Of a DNA stretch of 29,499 nucleotides, positions 7,029 through 15,007 are shown piece after piece. The position numbers and the translations under genes are program-made. The stretch is from an uncultured bacterium (GTDB lineage: Bacteria > Bacillota_I > Bacilli_A > RF39 > UBA660): NCBI GenBank assembly GCA_959020415.1, contig CAUERX010000020.1:1-29499 (forward strand). The letters are read 5' to 3'. Each line of letters begins with the position of its first letter. Positions within the stretch are counted from its first letter, which is position 1. The notes beneath the pieces were generated by a model that was not told the DNA's origin, made no database searches, and saw only the letters and a list, made by a program, of their open reading frames with translations.

Positions 7029-7286
7029 TCAGAAGAAAATTTCTTCAGGTTTATCTTCTTTGCAAAGCTCAGACATATCAACATCTAATACTAAAGCTAT
7101 CTTCCACAATGTCCCTAAAGAAAAAGTTTGATGGGCATTGTTTTCGATATTGGAAATGAATTGCTTTGAATAATGTGTTGCTTCAGCTAACTGTCTTTGA
7201 GTCCAGCCTTTTTTCTTTCGATACTTTCTGATGTTTTTACCAACAAAATCATAAACATAATTTTCATTTTCTCTTTCAAATCTCAT
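7029..7286 (-). CDS. XRE-family HTH regulator
   Basis: An 85-aa single-domain regulator. The HTH spans about residues 16-75, with KGWTQRQLAEATHYSKQFISNIENN as the recognition segment and HQTFSLGTLWKIALVLDVDMSELC as the following helices. The C-terminus is acidic and short. GGTGGT precedes the ATG. A 5-bp hairpin (GGCAC/GTGCC, 7317-7333) and the terminator of the rhodanese gene lie upstream, so it forms its own transcription unit. It stands between housekeeping genes and the T4SS block but nothing in the sequence ties it to either. Confidence 0.85.
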   Translation of the reverse strand: MRFERENENYVYDFVGKNIRKYRKKKGWTQRQLAEATHYSKQFISNIENNAHQTFSLGTLWKIALVLDVDMSELCKEDKPEEIFF

Positions 7287-7349
7287 ACTACCACCATTAT
7301 AATTCTCCCATATTTTGGCACTGATGAGGTGCCGCTATTCGTAGTACAT

Positions 7350-7376
7350 AAAAAAAGCTATGTTTTTCATAGCTTT
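7350..7376 (-). terminator. intrinsic terminator of the rhodanese gene
   Basis: AAAGCTATG and CATAGCTTT form a perfect 9-bp stem with a 5-nt loop, followed on the minus strand by a long T-run. The stem overlaps the stop codon at 7375. Confidence 0.88.
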
Positions 7377-7656
7377 AACCATTTAAAATCCATGCTTCAT
7401 AGCCTCCTATTATGTTATAAGCGCGATATCCTTGTTTTTGTAGAATTTGACAAAGACCTTTAGATGTTTGACCTTGTTTGCAATAAATATAATAGTTATC
7501 AGTTTTATTTAAGTATTTATCTGGCTTTATAATTAAATCATTATATGAAATATTTTTAGCACCAGGAATATGATTACTATTATAATTTTCGATGCTTCTG
7601 ATATCGATTATATTAGGATTATTTAGTTTTAGTAAATCGGTTACTGAAATGTTCAA
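7375..7656 (-). CDS. single-domain rhodanese (sulfurtransferase)
   Basis: About 93 aa forming one rhodanese domain. It has NPNIIDIRSIENYNSNHIPGA (CH2A-type start), the active-site loop YCKQGQTSK with the persulfide-carrying Cys, and the closing NIIGGYEAW. Such proteins move sulfane sulfur between thiol carriers in the cytoplasm. Start choice is uncertain. The AGAGGTGAT site gives normal spacing to TTG 7656, whereas ATG 7662 and GTG 7665 lie within or too close to it. It is monocistronic with a terminator at its stop codon. The active-site loop is intact, so the enzyme is probably functional; substrate unknown. Confidence 0.88.
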   Translation of the reverse strand: MNISVTDLLKLNNPNIIDIRSIENYNSNHIPGAKNISYNDLIIKPDKYLNKTDNYYIYCKQGQTSKGLCQILQKQGYRAYNIIGGYEAWILNG

Positions 7657-7715
7657 AATCATCACCTCTAATACAGTATATGAAACGGATGATTTTAAAT
7701 AGCGGTTTTGGCATA

Positions 7716-7743
7716 GAAAAAATAAGACTTTTTAGTCTTATTT
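7716..7743 (-). terminator. intrinsic terminator of the virD4-like gene
   Basis: AAATAAGACT and AGTCTTATTT make a perfect 10-bp stem with a TTTT (AAAA) loop, and a T-rich tail on the minus strand. It abuts the stop codon at 7744. Confidence 0.88.
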
Positions 7744-10050
7744 TTAAATTTCGTCATCATCAGCAAAGAAATCATCAAAGAACTGGTCATCGGTAACATA
7801 GTCCTGTCTTTTTGACTCTGAGGCTTTATTACTAGTTTGAACTACTTCTTTTTTTACCTCTTTTTTAGCTGTTTCATTTACTTTATTAGTAATTTTAGAA
7901 GCTAAATCATGTTTGGAAATGTTATGTTTTGTCTTTGGAGCTGCTGGCAAAACAGGAGCCTCAACCGCCTCTTTTACTTCAGATACATTATTAACTGATG
8001 TAATGTTTGGCATTTTTGCTGGAGCGGCTGCTTTAGCTGACTCTGGTATAGTTGGAGTATTACTGCCTTTGGTTTTAGTATTTAATTCAGCTTTTTGTTT
8101 TTGTTCTTCTGCTTCTAGTTCAGCTATTCTAGCATCGATACGTTTAACTAAAGCTTCAACATCGATATTTCCTGGTTTACGACCATTAGCTGACCTTGGT
8201 TGCTGAGTATTTGGCATAACTGGCATATTAGGATTTGGTCTAGGTGACTGATTTCTTGGTATTTTACCCATATTACCACTGATTATTTGATTAATTCTTT
8301 CTTCTTTTTTCTTATTAACGTATCCTTTTAAATCAAAAATATGAATTGGTTCTTTTGGTCTATCTGGATACTTAGCTTCAGTAGATGATTGTGATTTATA
8401 TAGTGGTGGCCATTCCATTTGATAGTCGAATTTTAATTTTGTTTTAAATGGATCTAAACGTGTACGCAGTAAAACGATTTCACCAAGTGGCATCTTTTGA
8501 AGATCACTAACGGTAATAAGAGGTCTAGTTTCTTCTTTTTCTTTGTCACCTTTTCCACTTTTTACTTTTATTTCACCACACATTGTACTGATTTCTTTTA
8601 AAGCTTCTAATTCAGTACTAATTAAATAAATAATATTTTGACAGTTACCTTTAATGGTGTCACCTTTATTTTTACCATAAACTTCAGATAGTTGAGCAAA
8701 GTTTTGGATGATAAAGGTAAAACGCATATTACGGCTTCGGGCAGCTGATACCATTGTTTCAACGTCTTTTAGTGGTGGCATATTAGCAAACTCATCTAGA
8801 ATAAAGTTGGTACGATATGGAAGTTTTCCGCCACATTTTTGAGCATAGTCAACTAATGTTTCGTAACACTGTTTAACGAAAATAGTAACTAATGAATGAT
8901 AAGTAGTTTTTTCATCTTGAATAACGATAAATACGGCGGTTTTTCTTTTACCAATATCAGACAATTCAAAGTCACTATGTGAAAGCATTTCTGACATGTT
9001 TTCTCTTGAAGCAAATAGTCTCAATTTTTGTTTGAACACTGATAGGATACTGCCTTTAGTGTCACTTGGAGCGATTAAAGTAGATGATGCACTAACGTAT
9101 GCTGGCGACGCAGGATCTTTTGTATTAAAATATTCATTAACATATGTTGTATTTGGTCCACATTTTTCTTCACCAACCGTAGTAAATAGGTTAACACTAT
9201 TTAAATTGATTTCTTCCTCTTTAGCATCTTCGAAAAGAGCTAAACATAAACCTGAAAAATAGTCAGCCGATGTTTTTTCCCAGAATGGATCTTGGTTACT
9301 AGCGTTTTGTTCATATAAAATATTTACAGCTAAGTCATCAACTAGCTCGTTAGCTTTATCGCTATTTCCTTCTTTATAATATTGATAAGGTAAATGTAAT
9401 GGGTTCCAACCACTACCACGCTGAGGGTTACGGAAGTTTAAAAGGACAACATTATACCCTCTTTCTCTAAGCATGTTAGAGGTTTGTTCATAAATTTCAC
9501 CTTTTGGATCGGTTATGATCATTGATTCATCATGTTTAGCAAGTGATTTAACCATTGGTAAAACTATCATTTGAGTCTTACCACTACCTGATGACCCCAT
9601 AACGATACTATGGCCTTCACCATTATCTACCCACATATGTTTCCCATCATTCATTAATGGAATACCACCAGCTTCGGCAGTTTCAGAATTAACTAACACC
9701 ATTTCAATTCCACGAGCTTTTTTAAACTCTTTCTCCTCTAGCCATTTTGAGTAGCCTTTTTCCTTCTTTTTAGTAGTAGATATACCAAGTCCCTTTTCGA
9801 CGTCAAAAAAACGGTCAGAGACGCTTAAAACGCTGGCAACTAGGGCAACAACGTATAAAGTCAAAGTTATTCCTAAAAAGTTCTTTCCAAAAGCTGGGAA
9901 TGGATTAAATCCATGGAATGGGTGATCGATGTCTCCAGCTGCAAATTGGGCAATATTTAGTACAGCTATTGCAACAAAGTACAGTAAAACAACGGCATAT
10001 ACGCCAAACATAATCCAGTCCTTTAAATCTGCAGTAAATTTTAATTTCAT
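7744..10050 (-). CDS. virD4: VirD4/TraG-type type IV coupling ATPase
   Basis: A 768-aa coupling protein that recruits substrates to a T4SS channel and powers their entry. There are two N-terminal transmembrane helices (about 13-35 and 55-78), then the RecA-like motor. The motor has Walker A GSSGSGKT (152-159), DPKGE (181-185), and Walker B FILDEFANMPPL with the family SAARSRNM and IIQNFAQL motifs (416-455). From about residue 555 a 200-residue Lys/Pro/Ala-rich, partly coiled-coil tail ends in a strongly acidic patch (DDFFADDDEI). Tails of this kind often bind substrates. The GGGAGG site and an extended -10 promoter (10130-10138) make it an independent unit. It closes a T4SS locus with no relaxase, so its cargo may be protein; that is inference. 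Confidence 0.93.
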   Translation of the reverse strand: MKLKFTADLKDWIMFGVYAVVLLYFVAIAVLNIAQFAAGDIDHPFHGFNPFPAFGKNFLGITLTLYVVALVASVLSVSDRFFDVEKGLGISTTKKKEKGYSKWLEEKEFKKARGIEMVLVNSETAEAGGIPLMNDGKHMWVDNGEGHSIVMGSSGSGKTQMIVLPMVKSLAKHDESMIITDPKGEIYEQTSNMLRERGYNVVLLNFRNPQRGSGWNPLHLPYQYYKEGNSDKANELVDDLAVNILYEQNASNQDPFWEKTSADYFSGLCLALFEDAKEEEINLNSVNLFTTVGEEKCGPNTTYVNEYFNTKDPASPAYVSASSTLIAPSDTKGSILSVFKQKLRLFASRENMSEMLSHSDFELSDIGKRKTAVFIVIQDEKTTYHSLVTIFVKQCYETLVDYAQKCGGKLPYRTNFILDEFANMPPLKDVETMVSAARSRNMRFTFIIQNFAQLSEVYGKNKGDTIKGNCQNIIYLISTELEALKEISTMCGEIKVKSGKGDKEKEETRPLITVSDLQKMPLGEIVLLRTRLDPFKTKLKFDYQMEWPPLYKSQSSTEAKYPDRPKEPIHIFDLKGYVNKKKEERINQIISGNMGKIPRNQSPRPNPNMPVMPNTQQPRSANGRKPGNIDVEALVKRIDARIAELEAEEQKQKAELNTKTKGSNTPTIPESAKAAAPAKMPNITSVNNVSEVKEAVEAPVLPAAPKTKHNISKHDLASKITNKVNETAKKEVKKEVVQTSNKASESKRQDYVTDDQFFDDFFADDDEI

Positions 10051-10129
10051 ACGAGAGCCTCCCTAATGTTTTTTGTTAGTTAATATATACTATTTTATCT
10101 TAAATTTCAAGTGATTTAAGTACACTACA

Positions 10130-10138
10130 ATTATACCA
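10130..10138 (-). promoter_or_regulatory. extended -10 promoter of virD4
   Basis: TG-G-TATAAT on the minus strand (10138-10130) directly follows the T-run of the preceding terminator. The -35 region is weak, as usual with extended -10 promoters. The leader to the ATG at 10050 is about 75 nt. Confidence 0.6.
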
Positions 10139-10140
10139 TA

Positions 10141-10167
10141 AAAAAGTAATATTTAACATATTACTTT
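10141..10167 (-). terminator. intrinsic terminator of the Tat-lipoprotein gene
   Basis: AAAGTAATAT and ATATTACTTT form a perfect 10-bp stem with a 5-nt loop and a T-run on the minus strand, leading straight into the virD4 promoter. Confidence 0.85.
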
Positions 10168-10172
10168 GGGGA

Positions 10173-10787
10173 TTATCTGCTCATTTTTGTTTGTGCAGTA
10201 AGCGCATTTATTTCATTAGTTCGATCAGGTAAATCAAAAGATGATGCTAAAGCTGGATCTAGGAAAATTTGAATATCACTCCCAAGTAGCATACAGTCAG
10301 TGTTAAGAACTGGGCCTAATTCTTGTCCTTCACAGTGAAATGTCGAAGTATTATGTTTATACTTTGCTTCATCATAATAATCGTACTTTAAAAAATGATA
10401 CCCATCCTTATCATGTACCATACCTTTTCTGACACCATCATTTTGATTGCTTTCTTGTAAGATAGAGTCAATTGCTAATAAGTCTTCTTTGGGATTCCCA
10501 CTACCAATTATCATAGATTGCATATTATTATATTGGCGTCCAGCACTTAAAAGACTATCATATTCAGTATCATACACGTTAAATCTGTCAAAAGCTTCTG
10601 TATATATGTATCCTGAATCCATTTTCATTAGCCATATCCTATCAGTTTGTTCTTCCATATATATTAAATTACCAAATTGGACTCCGTCTAATTCTTTTTT
10701 ACAACCAATAAGTGAACCAGATAAAACTATACTTCCACCCAAAACTGCCATTCCCTTAAAAAAATCTCTTCTTGTAATATTTGCCAT
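10173..10787 (-). CDS. putative Tat-exported lipoprotein, unknown function
   Basis: A 204-aa protein. Its N-terminus TRRDFFKG is a twin-arginine motif followed by a hydrophobic stretch (about 12-27) and a lipobox LIGC, with Cys29 as the lipidation site. This suggests folded export through TatABC and anchoring on the outer face of the membrane. The rest is soluble, acidic and Tyr-rich, with Cys in FHCEGQE and NTDCMLLG; I recognise no domain. GGGGTGA precedes the ATG at 10787. It has its own extended -10 promoter and terminator, sandwiched between the T4SS operon and virD4. Position suggests a T4SS or surface role, but function is unknown. No tat genes are in the window. Confidence 0.7.
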   Translation of the reverse strand: MANITRRDFFKGMAVLGGSIVLSGSLIGCKKELDGVQFGNLIYMEEQTDRIWLMKMDSGYIYTEAFDRFNVYDTEYDSLLSAGRQYNNMQSMIIGSGNPKEDLLAIDSILQESNQNDGVRKGMVHDKDGYHFLKYDYYDEAKYKHNTSTFHCEGQELGPVLNTDCMLLGSDIQIFLDPALASSFDLPDRTNEINALTAQTKMSR

Positions 10788-10823
10788 AATTTTTCACCCC
10801 TATATAAATAATTTCCTGTTGTT

Positions 10824-10832
10824 ACTATAACA
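10824..10832 (-). promoter_or_regulatory. extended -10 promoter of the 10173 gene
   Basis: TG-T-TATAGT on the minus strand (10832-10824) immediately after the T-run of the upstream terminator. Confidence 0.55.
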
Positions 10833-10859
10833 TAAAAAACACTTTTTTACGAGTGTTTT
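10833..10859 (-). terminator. terminator of the main T4SS operon
   Basis: AAAACACT and AGTGTTTT (8 bp, 8-nt loop) followed by a T-run on the minus strand. It overlaps the stop codon of the last gene (10858) and ends the long run of closely packed T4SS genes. Confidence 0.82.
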
Positions 10860-11568
10860 ATAGTTTATTATTTTTATTGCCTTTGGCTTTTATTATAAGG
10901 AAAATAGCCCCTATAATTAAAATAATTCCTAATAATATCAAAGCAAATTTCAATAATATAATATTCCCAGACGACTTGGCTTCTTTGCTCATTTTTAAAT
11001 ATATCGATTTATCCTTAGCATCTTCTTTTGTAACATGCCAAATATATTTATCGCCGTTAACTTCATCTGCGTTGTTTTCTATTACTTTATGATTTGTCTT
11101 TATAGTAATATTTACTTTATCAAGATTTTCAAACTGTTCAAAAAGTTTAAAGTGTTCACCAGTTGATAAAATAGTATTATTATCAACTGTGGCTATTAAA
11201 AATCGATTATATGCGTAATTAACCATATAGGATTTTTGAAAATCATTATATGTAAAATCTCCGGTATATTTCATTCCCACTAAATTACCATTGCTCAAGT
11301 CTTCTGAATTGTAATATTTGACACCATCAATTTTTTTATTTGATTCTGACTGCATTATGGTGTCTGTAAATAACGGTATAGGCTTTTTTTCATATGATTT
11401 ATAAAATAATTCACTTGGCAATGATACTTCGTCTGATTCTTTTTCTGGTATGGCAGTAGCAGAAACACTCTCGGTATATTTGTCATCTTTTATTTCTAAA
11501 TTATAATTTATCTCACATCCTGATACAAAAAATACAAATATCACAAGAAACAATATTTTTTTCTTCAT
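10858..11568 (-). CDS. LppM-like lipoprotein with C-terminal membrane helix
   Basis: About 236 aa from ATG 11568, preceded by AAAAGGTGAT that also contains the stop codon of the upstream gene. The longer frame starting at 11616 would place 16 extra residues before a perfect signal peptide and is rejected. It has a signal peptide with lipobox VSGC, a beta-rich extracellular domain, then a hydrophobic helix (about 204-227) and a Lys/Asn tail. It is a paralogue of the gene at 13729: both share CxVNY/CEINY at the mature N-terminus and the block ENNADEVNG[DN]KYIW before the anchor. The shape resembles LppM/DUF3153-type lipoproteins. The flanking hydrolase suggests a wall-side scaffold role. Confidence 0.72.
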   Translation of the reverse strand: MKKKILFLVIFVFFVSGCEINYNLEIKDDKYTESVSATAIPEKESDEVSLPSELFYKSYEKKPIPLFTDTIMQSESNKKIDGVKYYNSEDLSNGNLVGMKYTGDFTYNDFQKSYMVNYAYNRFLIATVDNNTILSTGEHFKLFEQFENLDKVNITIKTNHKVIENNADEVNGDKYIWHVTKEDAKDKSIYLKMSKEAKSSGNIILLKFALILLGIILIIGAIFLIIKAKGNKNNKL

Positions 11569-11572
11569 TTTA

Positions 11573-13717
11573 TCACCTTTTATTAGATGCATTATTATAA
11601 TATGCATCCATATCAATTACTTGATATCCACTTGTACTAAAACCACCTGTACCATATTTGTTTATTAATGCTCCCTTTCCCCAATTTAGGAATTCTGCAG
11701 TATAATAACCGCCATCATATGTTCCAATAATTAATACAATATGTCCATCACTTATAAGAAAGTCACCTGGTTTTCCAGCATCTACTGACTTTATATATCC
11801 GTTACTTTGAGCCCAGCCTTTTTGTGATCCTGTTTGTGGATATGATGGCAATTTAAAGCCGCCATTATATAATGCCCACCATGCAAAGCCACTACAATCT
11901 AATGTAAAGTTGTCATTTACGATTCCGTCAACTTCTGAACTCTGTCTTGGGTGACGGTTTCCATACCAACTAGCCTGGTTATATCGAAGTCTTTTGTCGG
12001 TAGACATAATAAAGTCACCAACTAAAGCGACTCCAGCTGCAACAACAGCTTCTCTTGTTCCATAACCGGCTTCATTAACTTTACTTTTAATATGACTGCT
12101 AAACGCTCCTGAGTTTTGTAATGGCGTATTTGCTAAGTCATCATTAATATTGTCGCTAGTACTTTCCGGAGCATTAGCTGATGCTTGATAATATGATTCA
12201 AAGTCATAGTTACCTACACCGCCACGGCAATCAGATTTAACTTCGGCATTAGCAGTTGATTTAACTATGTCAAGATATTTTGTACCTGAATCAGCTCTAC
12301 TAGCCCATTCATTTTGTTGATTACTAGCAAATGGTGTATACTTTACATATCCCTCATCATCAACTACAACTTGACCTTTAGTTTCTGCTACTGCCTGCCT
12401 AATTGGAGCATCTTCAGCTACAGCTGGTTTATATAAACCTGTCCCCTTTCCACCTGAATATAATGTAGGTCCACCACTTGTACTTCCTTGGGGTGTCCCT
12501 CCAGATAATGTTCCACACCCTTTATCAAGGTTACAGTATGCTTGATCAGATGTACAGTTTCTTAAGCTTAAAATCCACTGACCATTTTTTATTGATAGTC
12601 CAATACCGTAAGCCCCATTCATTTCTCCACCACGGGTTAACCCATAGCTTCTGGCATATACGGCTTGAGCTTTTTGAGTTTCCGGATTGGATTCGGCGCC
12701 TACTTCGCCATAAACAACTCCTGGAATATAAACAGAATCTAAATCTACTGGTTCTTCTCCATCTATAGGGTCCCCAACGCTTCCTTTATCATTTCCATAT
12801 TCGCATCTTAGGGTTTGAACTTTTACATTAGATACTTCTTCATCAATTCCCCTAATTTTATAATAACAAACAGCGCCTTCACTATTTGTTGCGGAAATGT
12901 CTCCTCTAATTTGTTTGTAATAATTTGCTAAATCAATAATTTCCTGAGCTATTTTATCTTTGTACGCCTGCCGTTGATCTTCATCATCTAATTTTAAAGC
13001 AGTTTCATAAACGCCACCAATATACCCATTGTCACAAATTTTTTTCATATTAGCCCATCGTGTGCTTGTTCTTTCCGCCTCATGAATTACGTCCTGTCCT
13101 GTAGCTAATTGAAATGTAAAATTTCCAAATGAAAATATTGCGTCAGCGCCAAATCCTACACCGCAAAATAACCAGTTATTAAAATCACTAAGGCCTTGCC
13201 CAAAAGAATCACTTTTATCTACATTATTTCCAATTAAACATGTTCCGGCTAAAGCTTCTTTATATTTTTCTTCATTATATGAGCCTGTCCATCCTGCAGA
13301 ATCAGCCATAACTATAGCCGCAGCATTTAACAAATCTACTTTTTCTTCGGAGACGTCTCTTGAAGCGCCACCGGCTGATTCAGAATTTGTATACGTAGCT
13401 CTATCTTTTTTTAAATTGCCCCAATAGGCGGTTTCTTCACTTGAATTCCAATCTTCATCATATTCAGATTCAATTACTTCTAACGCACTTCTTTTATGCA
13501 AAACAGTTGCAGCTAATGTAATTTCATCAATGCTATCACCTAATGCACTTTTAATTATTTTGATTCTTTCAACAAACTGTTGTTCTTTTTCGTAAGTCTC
13601 ATCCTCATTACTACAAATAATGCAAAAGGCTTTCGTCTTTGTGGGCATTGCTAATGAAGTGATAAAAACAGCAAAAATAAACGTTATAAATATCAGAACT
13701 TTTTTTTGTTTTTGCAC
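11573..13717 (-). CDS. secreted SpoIID + NlpC/P60 peptidoglycan hydrolase
   Basis: A 714-aa exported protein with a signal peptide (residues 1-30). An N-terminal region of unknown fold (35-300) comes first. Next is a SpoIID-like domain (about 325-490: IPGVVYGEVGAESNPETQKAQ then AVYARSYGLT, candidate catalytic Glu338) of the lytic transglycosylase type. A C-terminal NlpC/P60 domain (about 575-705) has Cys608 in LDCSGFAWW and His659 in DGHIVLIIG. It would cut both glycan and peptide bonds, opening the wall for the T4SS, the VirB1 role. The start is GTG with GAGGTGAT upstream. It lies between two LppM-like lipoprotein genes, with 5- and 11-nt gaps. Several Cys are present (DNCTSDQAYC-type spacing near 388-401). 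Confidence 0.85.
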   Translation of the reverse strand: MQKQKKVLIFITFIFAVFITSLAMPTKTKAFCIICSNEDETYEKEQQFVERIKIIKSALGDSIDEITLAATVLHKRSALEVIESEYDEDWNSSEETAYWGNLKKDRATYTNSESAGGASRDVSEEKVDLLNAAAIVMADSAGWTGSYNEEKYKEALAGTCLIGNNVDKSDSFGQGLSDFNNWLFCGVGFGADAIFSFGNFTFQLATGQDVIHEAERTSTRWANMKKICDNGYIGGVYETALKLDDEDQRQAYKDKIAQEIIDLANYYKQIRGDISATNSEGAVCYYKIRGIDEEVSNVKVQTLRCEYGNDKGSVGDPIDGEEPVDLDSVYIPGVVYGEVGAESNPETQKAQAVYARSYGLTRGGEMNGAYGIGLSIKNGQWILSLRNCTSDQAYCNLDKGCGTLSGGTPQGSTSGGPTLYSGGKGTGLYKPAVAEDAPIRQAVAETKGQVVVDDEGYVKYTPFASNQQNEWASRADSGTKYLDIVKSTANAEVKSDCRGGVGNYDFESYYQASANAPESTSDNINDDLANTPLQNSGAFSSHIKSKVNEAGYGTREAVVAAGVALVGDFIMSTDKRLRYNQASWYGNRHPRQSSEVDGIVNDNFTLDCSGFAWWALYNGGFKLPSYPQTGSQKGWAQSNGYIKSVDAGKPGDFLISDGHIVLIIGTYDGGYYTAEFLNWGKGALINKYGTGGFSTSGYQVIDMDAYYNNASNKR

Positions 13718-13728
13718 TTCACATCACC

Positions 13729-14388
13729 TCATATTTTATTATTTTTTTTGCTACGAATAAGCATATAAATAATCCCAATAAAAATTATCACAATTATAGA
13801 AATCCCAACCATAATAATAGTTTTATTATCGTTTAATAAATAACTATTACCTTTTGGCATTGACATTTTTATTAGAATTGTTTTTTCATAATAATTATCC
13901 GCAGTTATATTCCATATGTATTTATTGCCATTAACTTCATCTGCATTATTTTCTAAAACATTTAACTTTGTATTTATAACTATTGTTGCCTCGGTTATTT
14001 TCTCAGTACCATATTTGTTATAACATTGAAATGGGGCCTGAGTTTCAATAATTAATACTCCATTTTCTATAGTTGATTTTCCACTTCTAAAACATTGATT
14101 TAAAAATTTTGAAGAGCTAATGTCAAGATCTTCATAATTATGAGTATATTTTATTGTTACATCATTAAAACCTTTAGTAACTTGCTTTTTATAATAAGGT
14201 ATACCATCTTTAGTAAGTTTATCTTTATTCTCTTTTATAATTGCAAGTCCTTCGCTACCCAATGTTTCTTTTGAAATTTTTAGTGATGCACTTTCTTTTA
14301 TTGAATTATCATTAATGTCTAAACTATAATTAACTGTACAACCAGTTAATAAAACTATACACATTAATAATAGTGTTAACTTTTTCAT
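13729..14388 (-). CDS. LppM-like lipoprotein with C-terminal membrane helix
   Basis: About 219 aa from ATG 14388 (AAGGTGA upstream; the GTG at 14397 lies in that site). The signal peptide carries lipobox LTGC with Cys17. The mature part starts CTVNYSLDIND and is beta-rich with two internal Cys (NQCFRSG, PFQCYNKYG). A membrane helix near 193-213 is followed by RSKKNNKI. It is a paralogue of the 10858 gene; the ENNADEVNG block is almost identical at the nucleotide level too, which points to a local duplication. Two membrane ties, lipid plus helix, would form an extracellular loop close to the membrane. Partner of the wall hydrolase between the copies is inferred. Confidence 0.72.
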   Translation of the reverse strand: MKKLTLLLMCIVLLTGCTVNYSLDINDNSIKESASLKISKETLGSEGLAIIKENKDKLTKDGIPYYKKQVTKGFNDVTIKYTHNYEDLDISSSKFLNQCFRSGKSTIENGVLIIETQAPFQCYNKYGTEKITEATIVINTKLNVLENNADEVNGNKYIWNITADNYYEKTILIKMSMPKGNSYLLNDNKTIIMVGISIIVIIFIGIIYMLIRSKKNNKI

Positions 14389-14408
14389 TGCATTCACCTT
14401 CTTAAATT

Positions 14409-14987
14409 TTAACGATTATAATAATTTTCGCCAGCTTTAATTATTTTTTTTGCTTCATGATGGACAAAATAGATTTTATAGTTGTTGTCAAGTTCAATTA
14501 AATATTTTGACTCAACTGTATGTATCATAGGGTAATAAGCATTGTCTGGCCCATCTCCGCCATTTTCTTTAGCCGTAACTGCAACAGTTAGTAAATGATT
14601 ATTATCCGATATTAACACATTGTCAATTGAAATTAATTCATTTATAGTATTGCTATCAACGATTCTTTCTAATTGCCACTCTTTATCATTTAGTCTAGCA
14701 TAGAGTTCATTGCCTTTATTTTCCTCAAAATTATTTTTATCTATAAATTTATACATTTGTTCTTGCCATTGACCATTTTTTAAAGTTTCATTACTGAAGT
14801 TCAAATATTTTTCGATAAATTCTTTTCCTATATTTTTAGCTTTTTCGCTATCTAAAAGAGTATATTGCTGGCGTATATTAACATTTTCATCTTTAGTATT
14901 TTTTATATAAATCACTAAAGTTATTGCAATCGCAAAAAAGATAATTATACAAAAAAATACTATTAGTCCTTGTTTTTTATTTGCCAT
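14409..14987 (-). CDS. VirB8/TcpC-like membrane-anchored protein
   Basis: A 192-aa bitopic protein. One N-terminal transmembrane helix (about 8-28) is followed by a soluble extracellular domain (50-190), about the size of one NTF2-like/VirB8 domain. The sequence reads as helices first (KAKNIGKEFIEKYLNFSNETL, a common VirB8/TcpC-like opening), then beta strands (LLTVAVTAKENG, SKYLIELDNNYKIYFVHH). In Gram-positive T4SS a VirB8-type protein of this architecture forms the extracytoplasmic core. It is placed between the C39 peptidase and an LppM-like gene in the T4SS operon. The assignment rests on architecture and context, not clear sequence motifs. Confidence 0.6.
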   Translation of the reverse strand: MANKKQGLIVFFCIIIFFAIAITLVIYIKNTKDENVNIRQQYTLLDSEKAKNIGKEFIEKYLNFSNETLKNGQWQEQMYKFIDKNNFEENKGNELYARLNDKEWQLERIVDSNTINELISIDNVLISDNNHLLTVAVTAKENGGDGPDNAYYPMIHTVESKYLIELDNNYKIYFVHHEAKKIIKAGENYYNR

Positions 14988-15007
14988 AATATCACATCTT
15001 TCTAAAA

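Noticed and set aside
7913..8206. 97-aa plus-strand Ala/Ser-rich frame
   Set aside because: Antisense to the low-complexity tail of VirD4, where repetitive codons leave the opposite frame open by chance.
10447..10830. 127-aa plus-strand frame
   Set aside because: Antisense to the Tat lipoprotein gene, which has better start, promoter and terminator signals.
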